Of a stretch of 42,759 bases of DNA, positions 27,748 to 35,395 are shown in pieces (position 1 is the first letter of the stretch; every line of letters begins with the position of its first letter). The stretch is from Chloroflexota bacterium. Lineage in GTDB: Bacteria; Chloroflexota; Dormibacteria; Dormibacterales; Dormibacteraceae. Both the position numbers and the translations under genes were made by a program. Under the pieces are notes generated by a model that searched no databases, was not told where the DNA came from, and was given only the letters and a program-made list of their open reading frames with translations. The stretch spans positions 1 to 42,759 of the forward strand of contig VBEG01000037.1 in NCBI GenBank assembly GCA_005882115.1, written 5' to 3'.

Positions 27748-28754
27748 TGCGTCGCACCTTCGAGCGCGGTCGTGCGCGGGAAGCCAAACGCGATGTTGAA
27801 GCACTCGACTCCCTGGCCCGACGCGCCCTTCACCAGGTTGTCGAGCGCGGAGGTGACGACTGCTTTTCCGCCCTGGGCCGAAACGTTGACCAGGCAGAGG
27901 TTCGTGTGCGTCGCGAGCTTGGTGGTCGGCGTCCGCTCGACGACCTTGGTGAACGGTTGGCCGGCGTAGAACTCGCGATACACGTCGCGCAGCTGCTCCA
28001 CCGAGCCTTTCAGGTCGAAGTAGCAGGTCGCAAGGATGCCGCGGACCATCGGCACGAGATGAGGGACGAACGTCACCTGCACCTTGCCGTTCCGGCCCAG
28101 GGCACCAAGCTCTTGCAGGATCTCCGGCAGATGGCGGTGGCCGTCGATGGCGTACGCGCCGACGGATTCGTCCACCTCGCTGAAGTGAGTGCCCAGACCG
28201 ACGGATCGGCCCGCCCCGCTCACGCCCGACTTGGCGTCGACGACGATGTCGGAGCCCACCAGGCCGGCGGAAACCGCCGGCGCCAGGCCGAGGATCGAAG
28301 CCGTTGCGTAGCAGCCGGGCACCGCCACCAGGCGCGCTTCCTTGAGCTCTTGCCCGTGTAGCTCCGGCAATCCGAGGACGGCTTGCTGAAGGAGGGCGGG
28401 CTCTGGGTGGGGCTGCCGGTACCACGTCGGGTATTCAGAGGCGTCGTGCAGCCTGAAATCGGCGCTCATGTCGATCACCCGGATCCCTGCGTCGAGCCAA
28501 GACCTCACCTTCGCCGCGCCCAGGTTGTGCGGCAAGCAACTGAAGATGACATCGAGGCCATCGGCTGCTGTCTCCGGGACGAACTCACCCTCGACTTCGA
28601 GGAGCGGGAAGACGACCGTGAATGGCTTACCGGCGTACGAGCGCGAAGTCAGCTGGATCAGCTCGACCGCCGGATGGCGCGCGAGGAGGTGCACCGCGGT
28701 CATCCCTGCGTACCCGCTGGCGCCGGCGACGGCGGCCCGGAGCTTTTTGGTCAC
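27738..28754 (-). CDS. argC: N-acetyl-glutamyl-phosphate reductase
   Basis: A 338-residue NADPH-dependent reductase making N-acetylglutamate semialdehyde. The Rossmann motif AGASGYAG is at 10-17, the catalytic Cys148 lies in VAVPGCYATAS, and the substrate loop has DAKSGVSGAG. HRHLPEI and VTFVPHLVPMVRGI complete the domain. GTG 28754 is the start, only 2 nt from the nearer ARG-box-like site and about 9 nt from a TATACT hexamer. The mRNA may therefore be leaderless or nearly so. It is the promoter-proximal gene of argCJBDRGH. Confidence 0.97.
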   Translation of the reverse strand: MTKKLRAAVAGASGYAGMTAVHLLARHPAVELIQLTSRSYAGKPFTVVFPLLEVEGEFVPETAADGLDVIFSCLPHNLGAAKVRSWLDAGIRVIDMSADFRLHDASEYPTWYRQPHPEPALLQQAVLGLPELHGQELKEARLVAVPGCYATASILGLAPAVSAGLVGSDIVVDAKSGVSGAGRSVGLGTHFSEVDESVGAYAIDGHRHLPEILQELGALGRNGKVQVTFVPHLVPMVRGILATCYFDLKGSVEQLRDVYREFYAGQPFTKVVERTPTTKLATHTNLCLVNVSAQGGKAVVTSALDNLVKGASGQGVECFNIAFGFPRTTALEGATQWP

Positions 28755-28756
28755 GG

Positions 28757-28793
28757 GCGCATGAGTATACAGTCAAACTGCATAAAGATGCGT
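28757..28793 (-). promoter_or_regulatory. Tandem ARG boxes and argC promoter
   Basis: Two ARG-box-like sites fill the 62-bp gap between hisI and argC. Site A (28778-28793) reads CTGCATAAAGATGCGT on the plus strand. Site B (28757-28772) reads CTGTATACTCATGCGC on the minus strand. Both resemble TTGCATA-NNN-ATGCAA, the operator type I recall for mycobacterial ArgR. Their centres are 21 bp apart, two helical turns, as in paired E. coli ARG boxes. TATACT in site B (complement of 28764-28769) looks like the argC -10 element, so ArgR bound here would block RNA polymerase. No convincing -35 is seen. Confidence 0.75.
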
Positions 28794-28816
28794 TGGTCCA
28801 GGTGGTCCCCACGAAA

Positions 28817-29146
28817 TCACGGCCGAGCCTCAGATTTCGAGGGGTTATCTGGCGTGTTGAAGAAGCACGACTCAGCGCCTGTGTGGCAGGCCGGTCCCGC
28901 GGGGCGCACCCGCAGGAGAACGGCGTCGAGGTCGCAGTCGAGTCGCACCTCGACGACCTCCATGGTGTTGCCCGAGGTCGCGCCCTTCTCCCACAGGCCG
29001 CGCTCGCGTGAAAGGAACCAGGCGCGGCCCGTCTCGCGAGTCTTGTCCCACGCCTCCTGGTCCATGTAGGCGAGCATCAGCACGCGGCCGGTGTCGGCGT
29101 CCTGCGCGACGGCGGGGACGAGCCCCTTCGAAAAGTCGGGCGTCAT
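28817..29146 (-). CDS. hisI: Phosphoribosyl-AMP cyclohydrolase
   Basis: A 109-residue monofunctional HisI that opens the purine ring of phosphoribosyl-AMP in step 3 of histidine synthesis. Motifs are [42 protein letters not shown], and metal ligands in [13 protein letters not shown] and [11 protein letters not shown] (zinc Cys residues). It lacks the HisE pyrophosphohydrolase domain found in enterobacterial HisIE, and no hisE follows. Its start overlaps the hisF stop by four bases. It is the last his gene; the arg promoter region begins about 25 bp after its stop. Confidence 0.97.
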   Translation of the reverse strand: MTPDFSKGLVPAVAQDADTGRVLMLAYMDQEAWDKTRETGRAWFLSRERGLWEKGATSGNTMEVVEVRLDCDLDAVLLRVRPAGPACHTGAESCFFNTPDNPSKSEARP

Positions 29147-29904
29147 TGCCTCACCTCCAGGCCGAGAGCCGCCAGGTCTCTCTTCACGTCACTGATGGAC
29201 AGCTCTTCGAAGTGAAAGATCGACGCCGCCAGCGCGGCCTCCGCGCCTCCGGCCGTCATCGCGTCGTACATGTGCCGAGCCGAGCCCGCCCCGCCCGACG
29301 CGATCACGGGCAGACGTACCGCATCGCTAACCGCCCTTGTCAGCTCGACGTCGTAGCCGGCGTGCGTGCCGTCCCGGTCCATCGACGTCAGCAGGATCTC
29401 CCCCGCCCCCAACCTCTCGCCCATCGCCGCCCACTCGACGGCGTCGCGGCCGGTGGCGCGACGCCCGCCATGGCTGAACACCTCCCATCCAGGGCCGTCT
29501 TGCCGCTCGCGGGCATCGATCGCGAGCACGACGCACTGCGAGCCGAACACTTCCGCGCATCGCGTGATCAGCCGCGGGTCGGCGAGCGCCGCCGTGTTGA
29601 CGGAGACCTTGTCCGCGCCGTGAGTCAGCAGCTCGCCCATGTCCTGCACGCTGCGTACGCCGCCACCCACCGCGAGCGGGATGAAGACCTCATCCGCTGT
29701 CCGTGCCACCGCGTCGAGCAGGATCCGGCGCGCATCTGACGAGGCGGTGATGTCAAGGAAGACGATCTCGTCGGCCCCCAGGCGGCCGTAGGCGGCGGCC
29801 AGCTCCGCCGGGTCGCCCGCGTCGCGTAGATCCTGGAAGCGGACGCCTTTCACGACGCGACCCTCGGTGACGTCCAGGCAGGGGATCACGCGCTTGGCCG
29901 GCAT
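29143..29904 (-). CDS. hisF: Imidazole glycerol phosphate synthase HisF
   Basis: A 253-residue (beta/alpha)8-barrel cyclase subunit of IGP synthase. It uses ammonia from HisH to convert PRFAR to IGP and AICAR. The catalytic aspartates are at the canonical positions: Asp11 ([11 protein letters not shown]) and Asp130 (VVLAIDARE). Phosphate-binding loops are LAVGGGVRS (78-85) and [15 protein letters not shown] 29904 shares one base with the hisH stop (TGATG), and the stop overlaps hisI by four bases. hisA, which usually sits between hisH and hisF, is absent. Confidence 0.98.
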   Translation of the reverse strand: MPAKRVIPCLDVTEGRVVKGVRFQDLRDAGDPAELAAAYGRLGADEIVFLDITASSDARRILLDAVARTADEVFIPLAVGGGVRSVQDMGELLTHGADKVSVNTAALADPRLITRCAEVFGSQCVVLAIDARERQDGPGWEVFSHGGRRATGRDAVEWAAMGERLGAGEILLTSMDRDGTHAGYDVELTRAVSDAVRLPVIASGGAGSARHMYDAMTAGGAEAALAASIFHFEELSISDVKRDLAALGLEVRQ

Positions 29905-30497
29905 CAGCCGCAAAGAGCGACGAAGTTCGCGTACAGCCGAAGCCCGTCCGCGCCGCTCTTCTCCGGATGAAACTGCGTGCCCATGACGTTGCCGTATGCC
30001 GCCGCCGCCGCCGGCGAGTGATCCGAACAACCGACCTGGTGCTCCGACTCGCTCGGCGTGAACGAGTGGACGAAGTAGAAGTAGGAGTGGTCGGGCACTC
30101 CGTCCCACAGCGGAGACGGCCCCGTCTGCGTCACACGGCACCACCCGATCACCGGCAGCCGGCTGGTGCCGGCAACCTCGACGACGCGACCCGGCAGAAG
30201 TCCGAGGCCCGCGTGGCGACCGTGCTCTGTCGACTCTTCGAACAGGAGCTGATAACCGAGGCAAACGCCGAGGACGGGCTTGCCGAGGCGAGACAGCTCG
30301 ACGATCCGGCTGCCGAGGCCCGATTCAATGAGCCTGGCGAGCGCCGGCGCGAACGCGCCGACGCCTGGCAGCACAACCCCGTCAGCCGCGGCCAGATCAT
30401 CCGGAGCCGAGGTCAAACTGACCTCGGCGCCGACGTGTACGAGCGCGCGTTCGACGGAGCGGATGTTGCCCACGCCGTAGTCGACGATCGCGATCAC
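29904..30497 (-). CDS. hisH: Imidazole glycerol phosphate synthase HisH
   Basis: A 197-residue class I glutamine amidotransferase subunit that feeds ammonia to HisF. The N-terminal [16 protein letters not shown] is diagnostic. The triad is Cys79 ([11 protein letters not shown]), His177 and Glu179 (QFHPEKSG). The oxyanion strand is PGVGAF. IGWCRV replaces the common IGWN-V motif at the HisF interface, a modest oddity. Translation starts at GTG 30497 with GGGGA about 7 bases upstream, 52 bp after hisB. Confidence 0.97.
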   Translation of the reverse strand: MIAIVDYGVGNIRSVERALVHVGAEVSLTSAPDDLAAADGVVLPGVGAFAPALARLIESGLGSRIVELSRLGKPVLGVCLGYQLLFEESTEHGRHAGLGLLPGRVVEVAGTSRLPVIGWCRVTQTGPSPLWDGVPDHSYFYFVHSFTPSESEHQVGCSDHSPAAAAAYGNVMGTQFHPEKSGADGLRLYANFVALCG

Positions 30498-30549
30498 AGG
30501 GGGGTCCCCGAAAAATCGCGGTGGCGGGGTGCGGATTCTTTGGGGTCAA

Positions 30550-31134
30550 TCAACCGAGGAGGCCCTTCGACGATGGGACGCCGGCGGAGGCGCCGGCCGC
30601 CATCGCCTCGCGAAGCGCGAGCCCAAGCGCCTTGAAGGTCGCCTCGGCGACGTGATGGCGGTTGCGGCCGCGGATGAGGTCGACGTGGATCGTCGCGCCG
30701 AGGTGGATGGACAGGGCTCGCCAAAACTCCTCGACCACCTCCGACTCGAGCGTCCCGATGCGGCCCCTCAGCGCGACGTTGTAGGAGAGGAACGGTCGCC
30801 GTCCGAGGTCGACCACGACGCGCGACAGCGATTCGTCGAGCGGGGCGTACGCCGACGCAAATCGCACGATGCCTTCCCGATCACCGAGGGCCTGCGACAG
30901 AGCCTGGCCGAGCACGATGCCGGCGTCCTCGACGAGGTGGTGCGGGTCGACATGGACGTCGCCCGCCCCGCGAAGGGTCAGGTCGAATCCGCCATACCGC
31001 GCGACCTGTTCGAGCATGTGATCCAGAAAGGGCAGTCCGCTGGAGACCTGGACCCGCCCGCGCCCTTCGAGCAAGACCTTCGCTGTCAGCTGCGTCTCCT
31101 TGCTCTTGCGTGCGACCTGCGCTTGCCTACTCAA
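30550..31134 (-). CDS. hisB: Imidazoleglycerol-phosphate dehydratase
   Basis: A 194-residue monofunctional dehydratase making imidazole acetol-phosphate; there is no histidinol-phosphatase domain. The manganese-binding repeats are LPFLDHMLEQVARYGGFDL, DPHHLVEDAGIVLGQAL, and GRNRHHVAEATFKALGLAL. The start is decided by the ribosome site: GGAGG lies six bases before TTG 31134, giving LSRQAQVARKSKET, the expected beginning. This start overlaps the hisD stop by eight bases. The further upstream ATG 31152 would absorb the ribosome site into the coding region and is less likely. hisC, usually between hisD and hisB, is absent. Confidence 0.96.
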   Translation of the reverse strand: MSRQAQVARKSKETQLTAKVLLEGRGRVQVSSGLPFLDHMLEQVARYGGFDLTLRGAGDVHVDPHHLVEDAGIVLGQALSQALGDREGIVRFASAYAPLDESLSRVVVDLGRRPFLSYNVALRGRIGTLESEVVEEFWRALSIHLGATIHVDLIRGRNRHHVAEATFKALGLALREAMAAGASAGVPSSKGLLG

Positions 31135-32398
31135 GTCGCACCTCCACGGCATGCGCGTGTGCGCCAAGACCTTCGAGGTGCGCCAAGCGAACGGTCGCGT
31201 CGTGAAGCGTCTCGACGTCACCCCGGCTTAGGCTCAGCACGCTGGTCCGTTTCAGGAACGTATGCACACCAAGCGGCGATGCGAAGCGAGCCGCCCCGGA
31301 TGTTGGGAGGGTGTGGTTGGGTCCGGCCGTGTAGTCGCCTAGCGGAACCGTCGCGTAGGGACCGACGAAAACAGCTCCCGCGTTTCGCACCGCCTCGGCG
31401 ACGCGGGCCGAGTCCTCGGTGACGATGAGCAGGTGCTCGGGCGCGAAATCATCGGCGAACGACACCGCCTGGTCGATGCTCTCCGCGACCACGACGCAGC
31501 AGTTCGCCTCGCGGATGATCTGGGCCCGCTCCAGGCCGCGAACCAGGCTGCTGAGCTCTTCTTCCACGCGGTCCGCGAGCGGCGCCGAGTCGGTGAAGAG
31601 CACCCCCCACGCGAGCGGATCGTGCTCGAGCTGCGCTGCCAGGTCGGCCGCCACGAAATCCGGCCGAGCTTTCGAGTCCGCGATGACGACGACCTCCGTG
31701 GGCCCCGCGATGCCGTCGATGCCGACCGCGCCGAAGACCTCCTTCTTGGCAAGCGTGACGTAGAGGTTCCCCGGCCCGGCGATCAAGTCGACGCGCGGGA
31801 TGCTCGCCGTTCCATACGCGAGCGCCGCGATCGCCTGGGCTCCGCCGATGCGGTAGACGCGATCGACGCCGGCGATGTGCGCCGCGGCGAGGATGGCGTC
31901 GGGAATCGTGCCGTCCGGCCGCGGCGGCGTGGCGAGCACGAGCTCGGAGACGCCCGCGACACGCGCCGGGATCGCGGTCATCAAGACCGTCGAGGGATAG
32001 GAGGCGCGGCCGCCGGGCGCGTAGAGGCCCACGCGGCGCACCGGCCGAGCGACGAGCCTCAGCACGGCCTGTCCAGTGGAGTCCGGCGCCACCTGCCGCT
32101 CGTGGAACTCCCGTATGCGCGCCGCCGCGAACTCCAGTGCTGCGCGGTCGGCCGAAGCCACGCGTCCGATGGCCGCCGCGAAGTCGTCGGGCGGGACCTC
32201 GAACGACTCCCCTTCCGGAGGCGCCCAGCCATCGAATCGCCGGCCGAGCTCGCTCAGGGCGAGATCCCCATCCGTCAGGACGCGCGAACAGATCTCGGCC
32301 ACCGCCGCCCGCTCCTTGGCAAACTGCGAGAGGTCTAAGCGTCGCGACGCAAAAGGAGAGGCCACCCACGACCGCGCGTCGAACCTCCTAACCGGCAT
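31127..32398 (-). CDS. hisD: Histidinol dehydrogenase
   Basis: A 423-residue zinc enzyme that oxidises histidinol to histidine in two NAD-dependent steps. Motifs include VGLYAPGGRASYPSTVLM, RIGGAQAIAALAYGT, IAGPGNLYVTLAKKEVFG, GIAGPTEVVVIAD, AAQLEHDP, the catalytic Glu-His pair in FAPEHLLIV, and AGPNHTLPTSGAARF. ATG 32398 gives MPVRRFDARSW and overlaps hisG by 11 bases. A GTG five codons earlier (32413) is an alternative. The stop overlaps hisB. Cytosolic homodimer by family. Confidence 0.97.
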   Translation of the reverse strand: MPVRRFDARSWVASPFASRRLDLSQFAKERAAVAEICSRVLTDGDLALSELGRRFDGWAPPEGESFEVPPDDFAAAIGRVASADRAALEFAAARIREFHERQVAPDSTGQAVLRLVARPVRRVGLYAPGGRASYPSTVLMTAIPARVAGVSELVLATPPRPDGTIPDAILAAAHIAGVDRVYRIGGAQAIAALAYGTASIPRVDLIAGPGNLYVTLAKKEVFGAVGIDGIAGPTEVVVIADSKARPDFVAADLAAQLEHDPLAWGVLFTDSAPLADRVEEELSSLVRGLERAQIIREANCCVVVAESIDQAVSFADDFAPEHLLIVTEDSARVAEAVRNAGAVFVGPYATVPLGDYTAGPNHTLPTSGAARFASPLGVHTFLKRTSVLSLSRGDVETLHDATVRLAHLEGLGAHAHAVEVRLE

Positions 32399-33038
32399 GG
32401 TTCGACGCCTCACGAAGTCTCGAAACCACCGACTGCACAGATGCGGTTCTCGTCTTCAGGCTCGCCTGGTTGGCGATGAGTCGCGCCGTCGAGCTACCCA
32501 GCACAGCGGTGACTCGCAGGCCGTTTTCGCGCAGCGTCCTGCCGCTTGCGGTCAGGTCGACGATGCCATCGACGAGGCCGACCTGCGGCGCCAGCTCCAC
32601 CGAGCCGTGCAGACGGACAATCTCCACCGCCTGGCCGCGCGCCTCGAACCACGCATTCGCGGTCCGCGGGTATTTGGTCGCGACCCGCATCAGGGGCGGC
32701 CACGTCTGCGGCCCGTCGAGCGCCGATGCGTTCGGCACCGCAAGCACCAACCGGCATCCGCCGAAGTGAAGGTCGACTAGCTCGTAGTGCGAACCGGGTG
32801 TCTCCCACAGGATGTCCTTCCCGACGATGCCGAGGTCGGCGGCCCCATAGTCCACATAGGCGGGCACATCAGTCGGCCGCACAATGATCACCCGGACACG
32901 TTCGCGTTCGACCAGGAGCTGGCGACCGAGCTCCTCCGCGCTCAGCGCCGCCAGGCCAGAGGTCGCCAGCAGACCGCGCGCCCCGTCAAGGAGGACGCCC
33001 GTCGGGATCGCGATCGAGACCGTCTCCTGGGTCGTCAA
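32388..33038 (-). CDS. hisG: ATP phosphoribosyltransferase, short HisG
   Basis: A 216-residue short-form catalytic subunit for the first step of histidine synthesis (ATP plus PRPP). Core motifs are VSIAIPTGVLLDG, VPAYVDYGAADLGIVGKDIL, CRLVLAVP, RVATKYPRTANAWF, and VDGIVDLTASGRTLRENGL. It has no C-terminal ACT-like regulatory domain, so it needs HisZ, which is encoded directly upstream. The start is TTG 33038, overlapping the hisZ stop by four bases (TTGA). A G7 tract five bases before it can pair with the anti-Shine-Dalgarno. The longer open frame to 33287 is a hisZ shadow. Confidence 0.96.
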   Translation of the reverse strand: MTTQETVSIAIPTGVLLDGARGLLATSGLAALSAEELGRQLLVERERVRVIIVRPTDVPAYVDYGAADLGIVGKDILWETPGSHYELVDLHFGGCRLVLAVPNASALDGPQTWPPLMRVATKYPRTANAWFEARGQAVEIVRLHGSVELAPQVGLVDGIVDLTASGRTLRENGLRVTAVLGSSTARLIANQASLKTRTASVQSVVSRLREASNHAG

Positions 33039-34300
33039 GCAATCCCCCCCGCGAGCCGGGCGGCGACCTGCTCCGGCGGCAGCCGGCGCGCGCGCTGACC
33101 ACGCGCCGACCATGTGACCGTCGATCCATCCGCGCAGTAGATGAGGTTGGCCGCGCCCACGGCCTCCCACCAGTTGCGCGCCGCCTCCTGGCTCCGCGAC
33201 TCCGTATCGACGACAGCGCGCATGCCAAACAGGCGAAGCGTCGAGCCCACACGAAGCGCGCCGCGCAAGCCGGCGGCGCCACGCCACGCGATCGCCGCGT
33301 CCACGCGCGGCAGCTCAGGTGGCCTTGCGGCGCGCGTGAGCATCTCCGAAACCAGGTCGAGCTGGACGACAAAGCCTGTCGCCGGTGCCGCGCGGCCGAA
33401 ACGCGCGAGCAAGCCGTCGTAGCGCCCGCCCTGCGCGACTGGCCGTCCGAGGTCCGGACCGTAGCCCTCGAAGATCACGCCTGTGTAGTAGTCGAAATCG
33501 CGGATGGCTCCGAGGTCGAGGATCACGACGTCGCCAATCCCGTGGTCGGTCAAGAGGTCGTAGACCTCGCGGAGCTGCGCCAGAGCCTTTTCCGATCGCT
33601 CGTTTCGCACGAGGCCAGCCGCGGCGTCGAGGATCTCAAGACCGCCCCGCAACGCCGGGAACCGCAGCAGCAGCTCGTGCTCGGCGGAACGCAGGGGCGT
33701 GTCCTCGAGCAAGGCCTCAAGTCCGACGAAGTCCCGCGCTCCGAGCGCTGTGCGGACCGCGGCCTTGACGTCCTCAGGCAGCCGGACCGCATCCATGATT
33801 CCGTGGAAGAACTCGGCGTGGCCGACGTCGATCTGGTAGCGGCGTATGCCCGTCGCCTCCATGCACTTGGCGGCAAGCGCGATCACCTCGGCGTCAGCGA
33901 CCGACCCCGACGCTCCGATCAGCTCCGCGCCGACCTGGTAGGTCTCGCGCCGGTGCTGAAAGCGGCTTTCCTCGGTGGAGACGACGGGCCCCGCGTAGCA
34001 GAGCCGAAGCGGCAAAGCGGCCGTTCGCAGCTTGCCTGCGACCAACCGCGCGACGGGGACAGTCCTTTCACCGACCAACGCGACGACATCGCCGCGGCCG
34101 TCTGTGAACTTGAAGAGGCGGCGCCGCTGCTCGACGCCAAGACCGAGGTCGAGCACGTCCATCGCCTCCACGAGCGGGGTGATGACGTGGCGGTAGCCCC
34201 AACGTCGCATCTCGGCGAGAAGCGATTCCTGCGCTTCGCGCAGGATCTCGGCCTCGAGCGGTAGCAGATCCCGGAAGCCGGGTACGCCGCCGAGCTGCAC
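33035..34300 (-). CDS. hisZ: HisZ, HisG regulatory subunit
   Basis: A 421-residue paralogue of histidyl-tRNA synthetase that forms the hetero-octamer with short HisG and mediates activation and histidine inhibition. The N-terminal PGFRDLLPLEAEILREAQ is typical. HisRS-like motif 2 is degenerate (RLCYAGPVVSTEESRFQHRRETYQVGAELIG). The C-terminal part has RDFDYYTGVIFEGY and GGRYDGLLARFG, but no anticodon-binding domain. It begins at GTG 34300 without a visible ribosome site and leads the his operon. The TPR gene lies 65 bp upstream on the same strand. Confidence 0.95.
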   Translation of the reverse strand: MQLGGVPGFRDLLPLEAEILREAQESLLAEMRRWGYRHVITPLVEAMDVLDLGLGVEQRRRLFKFTDGRGDVVALVGERTVPVARLVAGKLRTAALPLRLCYAGPVVSTEESRFQHRRETYQVGAELIGASGSVADAEVIALAAKCMEATGIRRYQIDVGHAEFFHGIMDAVRLPEDVKAAVRTALGARDFVGLEALLEDTPLRSAEHELLLRFPALRGGLEILDAAAGLVRNERSEKALAQLREVYDLLTDHGIGDVVILDLGAIRDFDYYTGVIFEGYGPDLGRPVAQGGRYDGLLARFGRAAPATGFVVQLDLVSEMLTRAARPPELPRVDAAIAWRGAAGLRGALRVGSTLRLFGMRAVVDTESRSQEAARNWWEAVGAANLIYCADGSTVTWSARGQRARRLPPEQVAARLAGGIA

Positions 34301-34365
34301 CGGGACCGAGGGGTCAGCCCCGGTGAAGAGACCTCCGGGCCGTGGCCGCTGGAATACCGGCTCTG

Positions 34366-35235
34366 TCAGCTTTCGTCTTCATCGTCATCCTCTGATTCGC
34401 CGTCGGCGTCCTCCGAGAAGTCGAGCGCTTCACCCTCGTCCTCGACCGCGTGCATGCCCTCTTCGATATCGTCGGTGGCCGGCGTCTCGGCCAGCGTCTC
34501 GCCTTCATCCTCGTCGTCGGCGAAGACCTCGACCTCGCGAGTGATCAAGCTCTCTTTCGTGTAAGGCCGGAACTCGACCTCGCGCTTGCGGCGCATCGGG
34601 AAGCTCGGCTTGCCCGCGAACCGGGGGTCCTGGTGGGTTTCCCGAACGATCAGCTTCACGGTGTTGCCATCGACGGAGGTGATGCCGGCCTGGTAGCGGT
34701 TGCCGCCGCGCATGAACTTGATCAACCTGCGCGCGAGCTTGGCCTCTAGCGAGCCGAGGCGGATGCCGCGCGACGTTTCCACGAGGATGCCGTCGCCCTC
34801 GATCTTGAGCTCCGCGACGTCGCCCGCCGCGACCTTGGAGGAGATGTCCGCGCTTGCTGGACTGTCGATCGTGGTGATGATGGTCTTCCCCATCTCCTCG
34901 ACGAAAAGGTTGAGATCTACTCTCGTGCCTCCGACCTTGAGGCCTTCCTTCTGGTGCAGCAGCGCGTTGATCCTCGCCGCGTTCTTCTTGGCGATCGAGT
35001 TCATCGGGTTGAGCTTCAGGGCCGCCTCGTAGGAGGCCTTCGCGTCCTTCAACTTGCCGAGCTCGGACAGTGCCTTGCCCAGACGGTTCTGGGTCTCTTC
35101 GTCGGCGCCGAAGCTCTCGATGATGAAGCGGTTCAATTTGACGGCCTCGTCCCACTTGCCGGCGATCGCAAGCTGCACGGCGTCCTCGGCGTATTGCGAT
35201 CGGGGCTTTAGGTGTTCGCTGGTGTCCGTTTTCAA
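34366..35235 (-). CDS. TPR protein with acidic tail
   Basis: A 289-residue soluble protein of unknown function. Residues about 12-95 form two or three TPR-like helical repeats (AEDAVQLAIAGKWDEAVKLN; LGKLKDAKASYEAALKLNP). Residues about 138-200 form a small beta-rich segment (VAELKIEGDGILVE, RGIRLGSLEAKLARRLIKFM, YQAGITSVDGNTVKLIV) that reminds me weakly of HIRAN domains. Residues 238-289 are a Glu/Asp-rich disordered tail. The start is TTG 35235, with AGGAG 8 bases upstream. It stands first in the minus-strand run, ahead of hisZ, and may share its promoter. A role in protein or nucleic-acid binding is a guess. Confidence 0.8.
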   Translation of the reverse strand: MKTDTSEHLKPRSQYAEDAVQLAIAGKWDEAVKLNRFIIESFGADEETQNRLGKALSELGKLKDAKASYEAALKLNPMNSIAKKNAARINALLHQKEGLKVGGTRVDLNLFVEEMGKTIITTIDSPASADISSKVAAGDVAELKIEGDGILVETSRGIRLGSLEAKLARRLIKFMRGGNRYQAGITSVDGNTVKLIVRETHQDPRFAGKPSFPMRRKREVEFRPYTKESLITREVEVFADDEDEGETLAETPATDDIEEGMHAVEDEGEALDFSEDADGESEDDDEDES

Positions 35236-35275
35236 AAGGCGCGCTCCTATGGCCGGCTGAGGGCGGGAAGGATGC

Positions 35276-35284
35276 TGAGTATAC
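35276..35284 (-). promoter_or_regulatory. -10 element before the TPR/his run
   Basis: On the minus strand GTATACTCA contains TATACT (complement of 35278-35283), about 43 bp ahead of the TTG start. The same nine bases occur in the argC promoter (28762-28770). No clear -35 hexamer is at 17 bp. It may drive the TPR gene and perhaps the his genes. Only one half resembles an ARG-box arm. Confidence 0.4.
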
Positions 35285-35349
35285 GTACCGCGAGGTAATC
35301 GGAGGTCTCAACAGCCCCCATCCGGCCCGGCCGCTACGCAGCGGGGCCA

Positions 35350-35372
35350 CCTTCCCCATCAAGTGGGGAAGG
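35350..35372. repeat. C/G-rich hairpin before the liv locus
   Basis: CCTTCCCC and GGGGAAGG form a perfect 8-bp stem around a 7-base loop (ATCAAGT). There is no U-tract, so an intrinsic terminator is unlikely. It lies in the short divergent gap between the TPR gene and the first substrate-binding protein. A similar C5/G5 hairpin is at 42060-42077 at the far end of the locus. Confidence 0.7.
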
Positions 35373-35395
35373 CAACGTCTGTCATTCTCTCCGCC

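Noticed and set aside
26530-28425. 631-residue frame covering argJ and most of argC
   Set aside because: Only the part from ATG 27747 matches ArgJ; the rest is an out-of-frame shadow of argC, so this is not a fusion.
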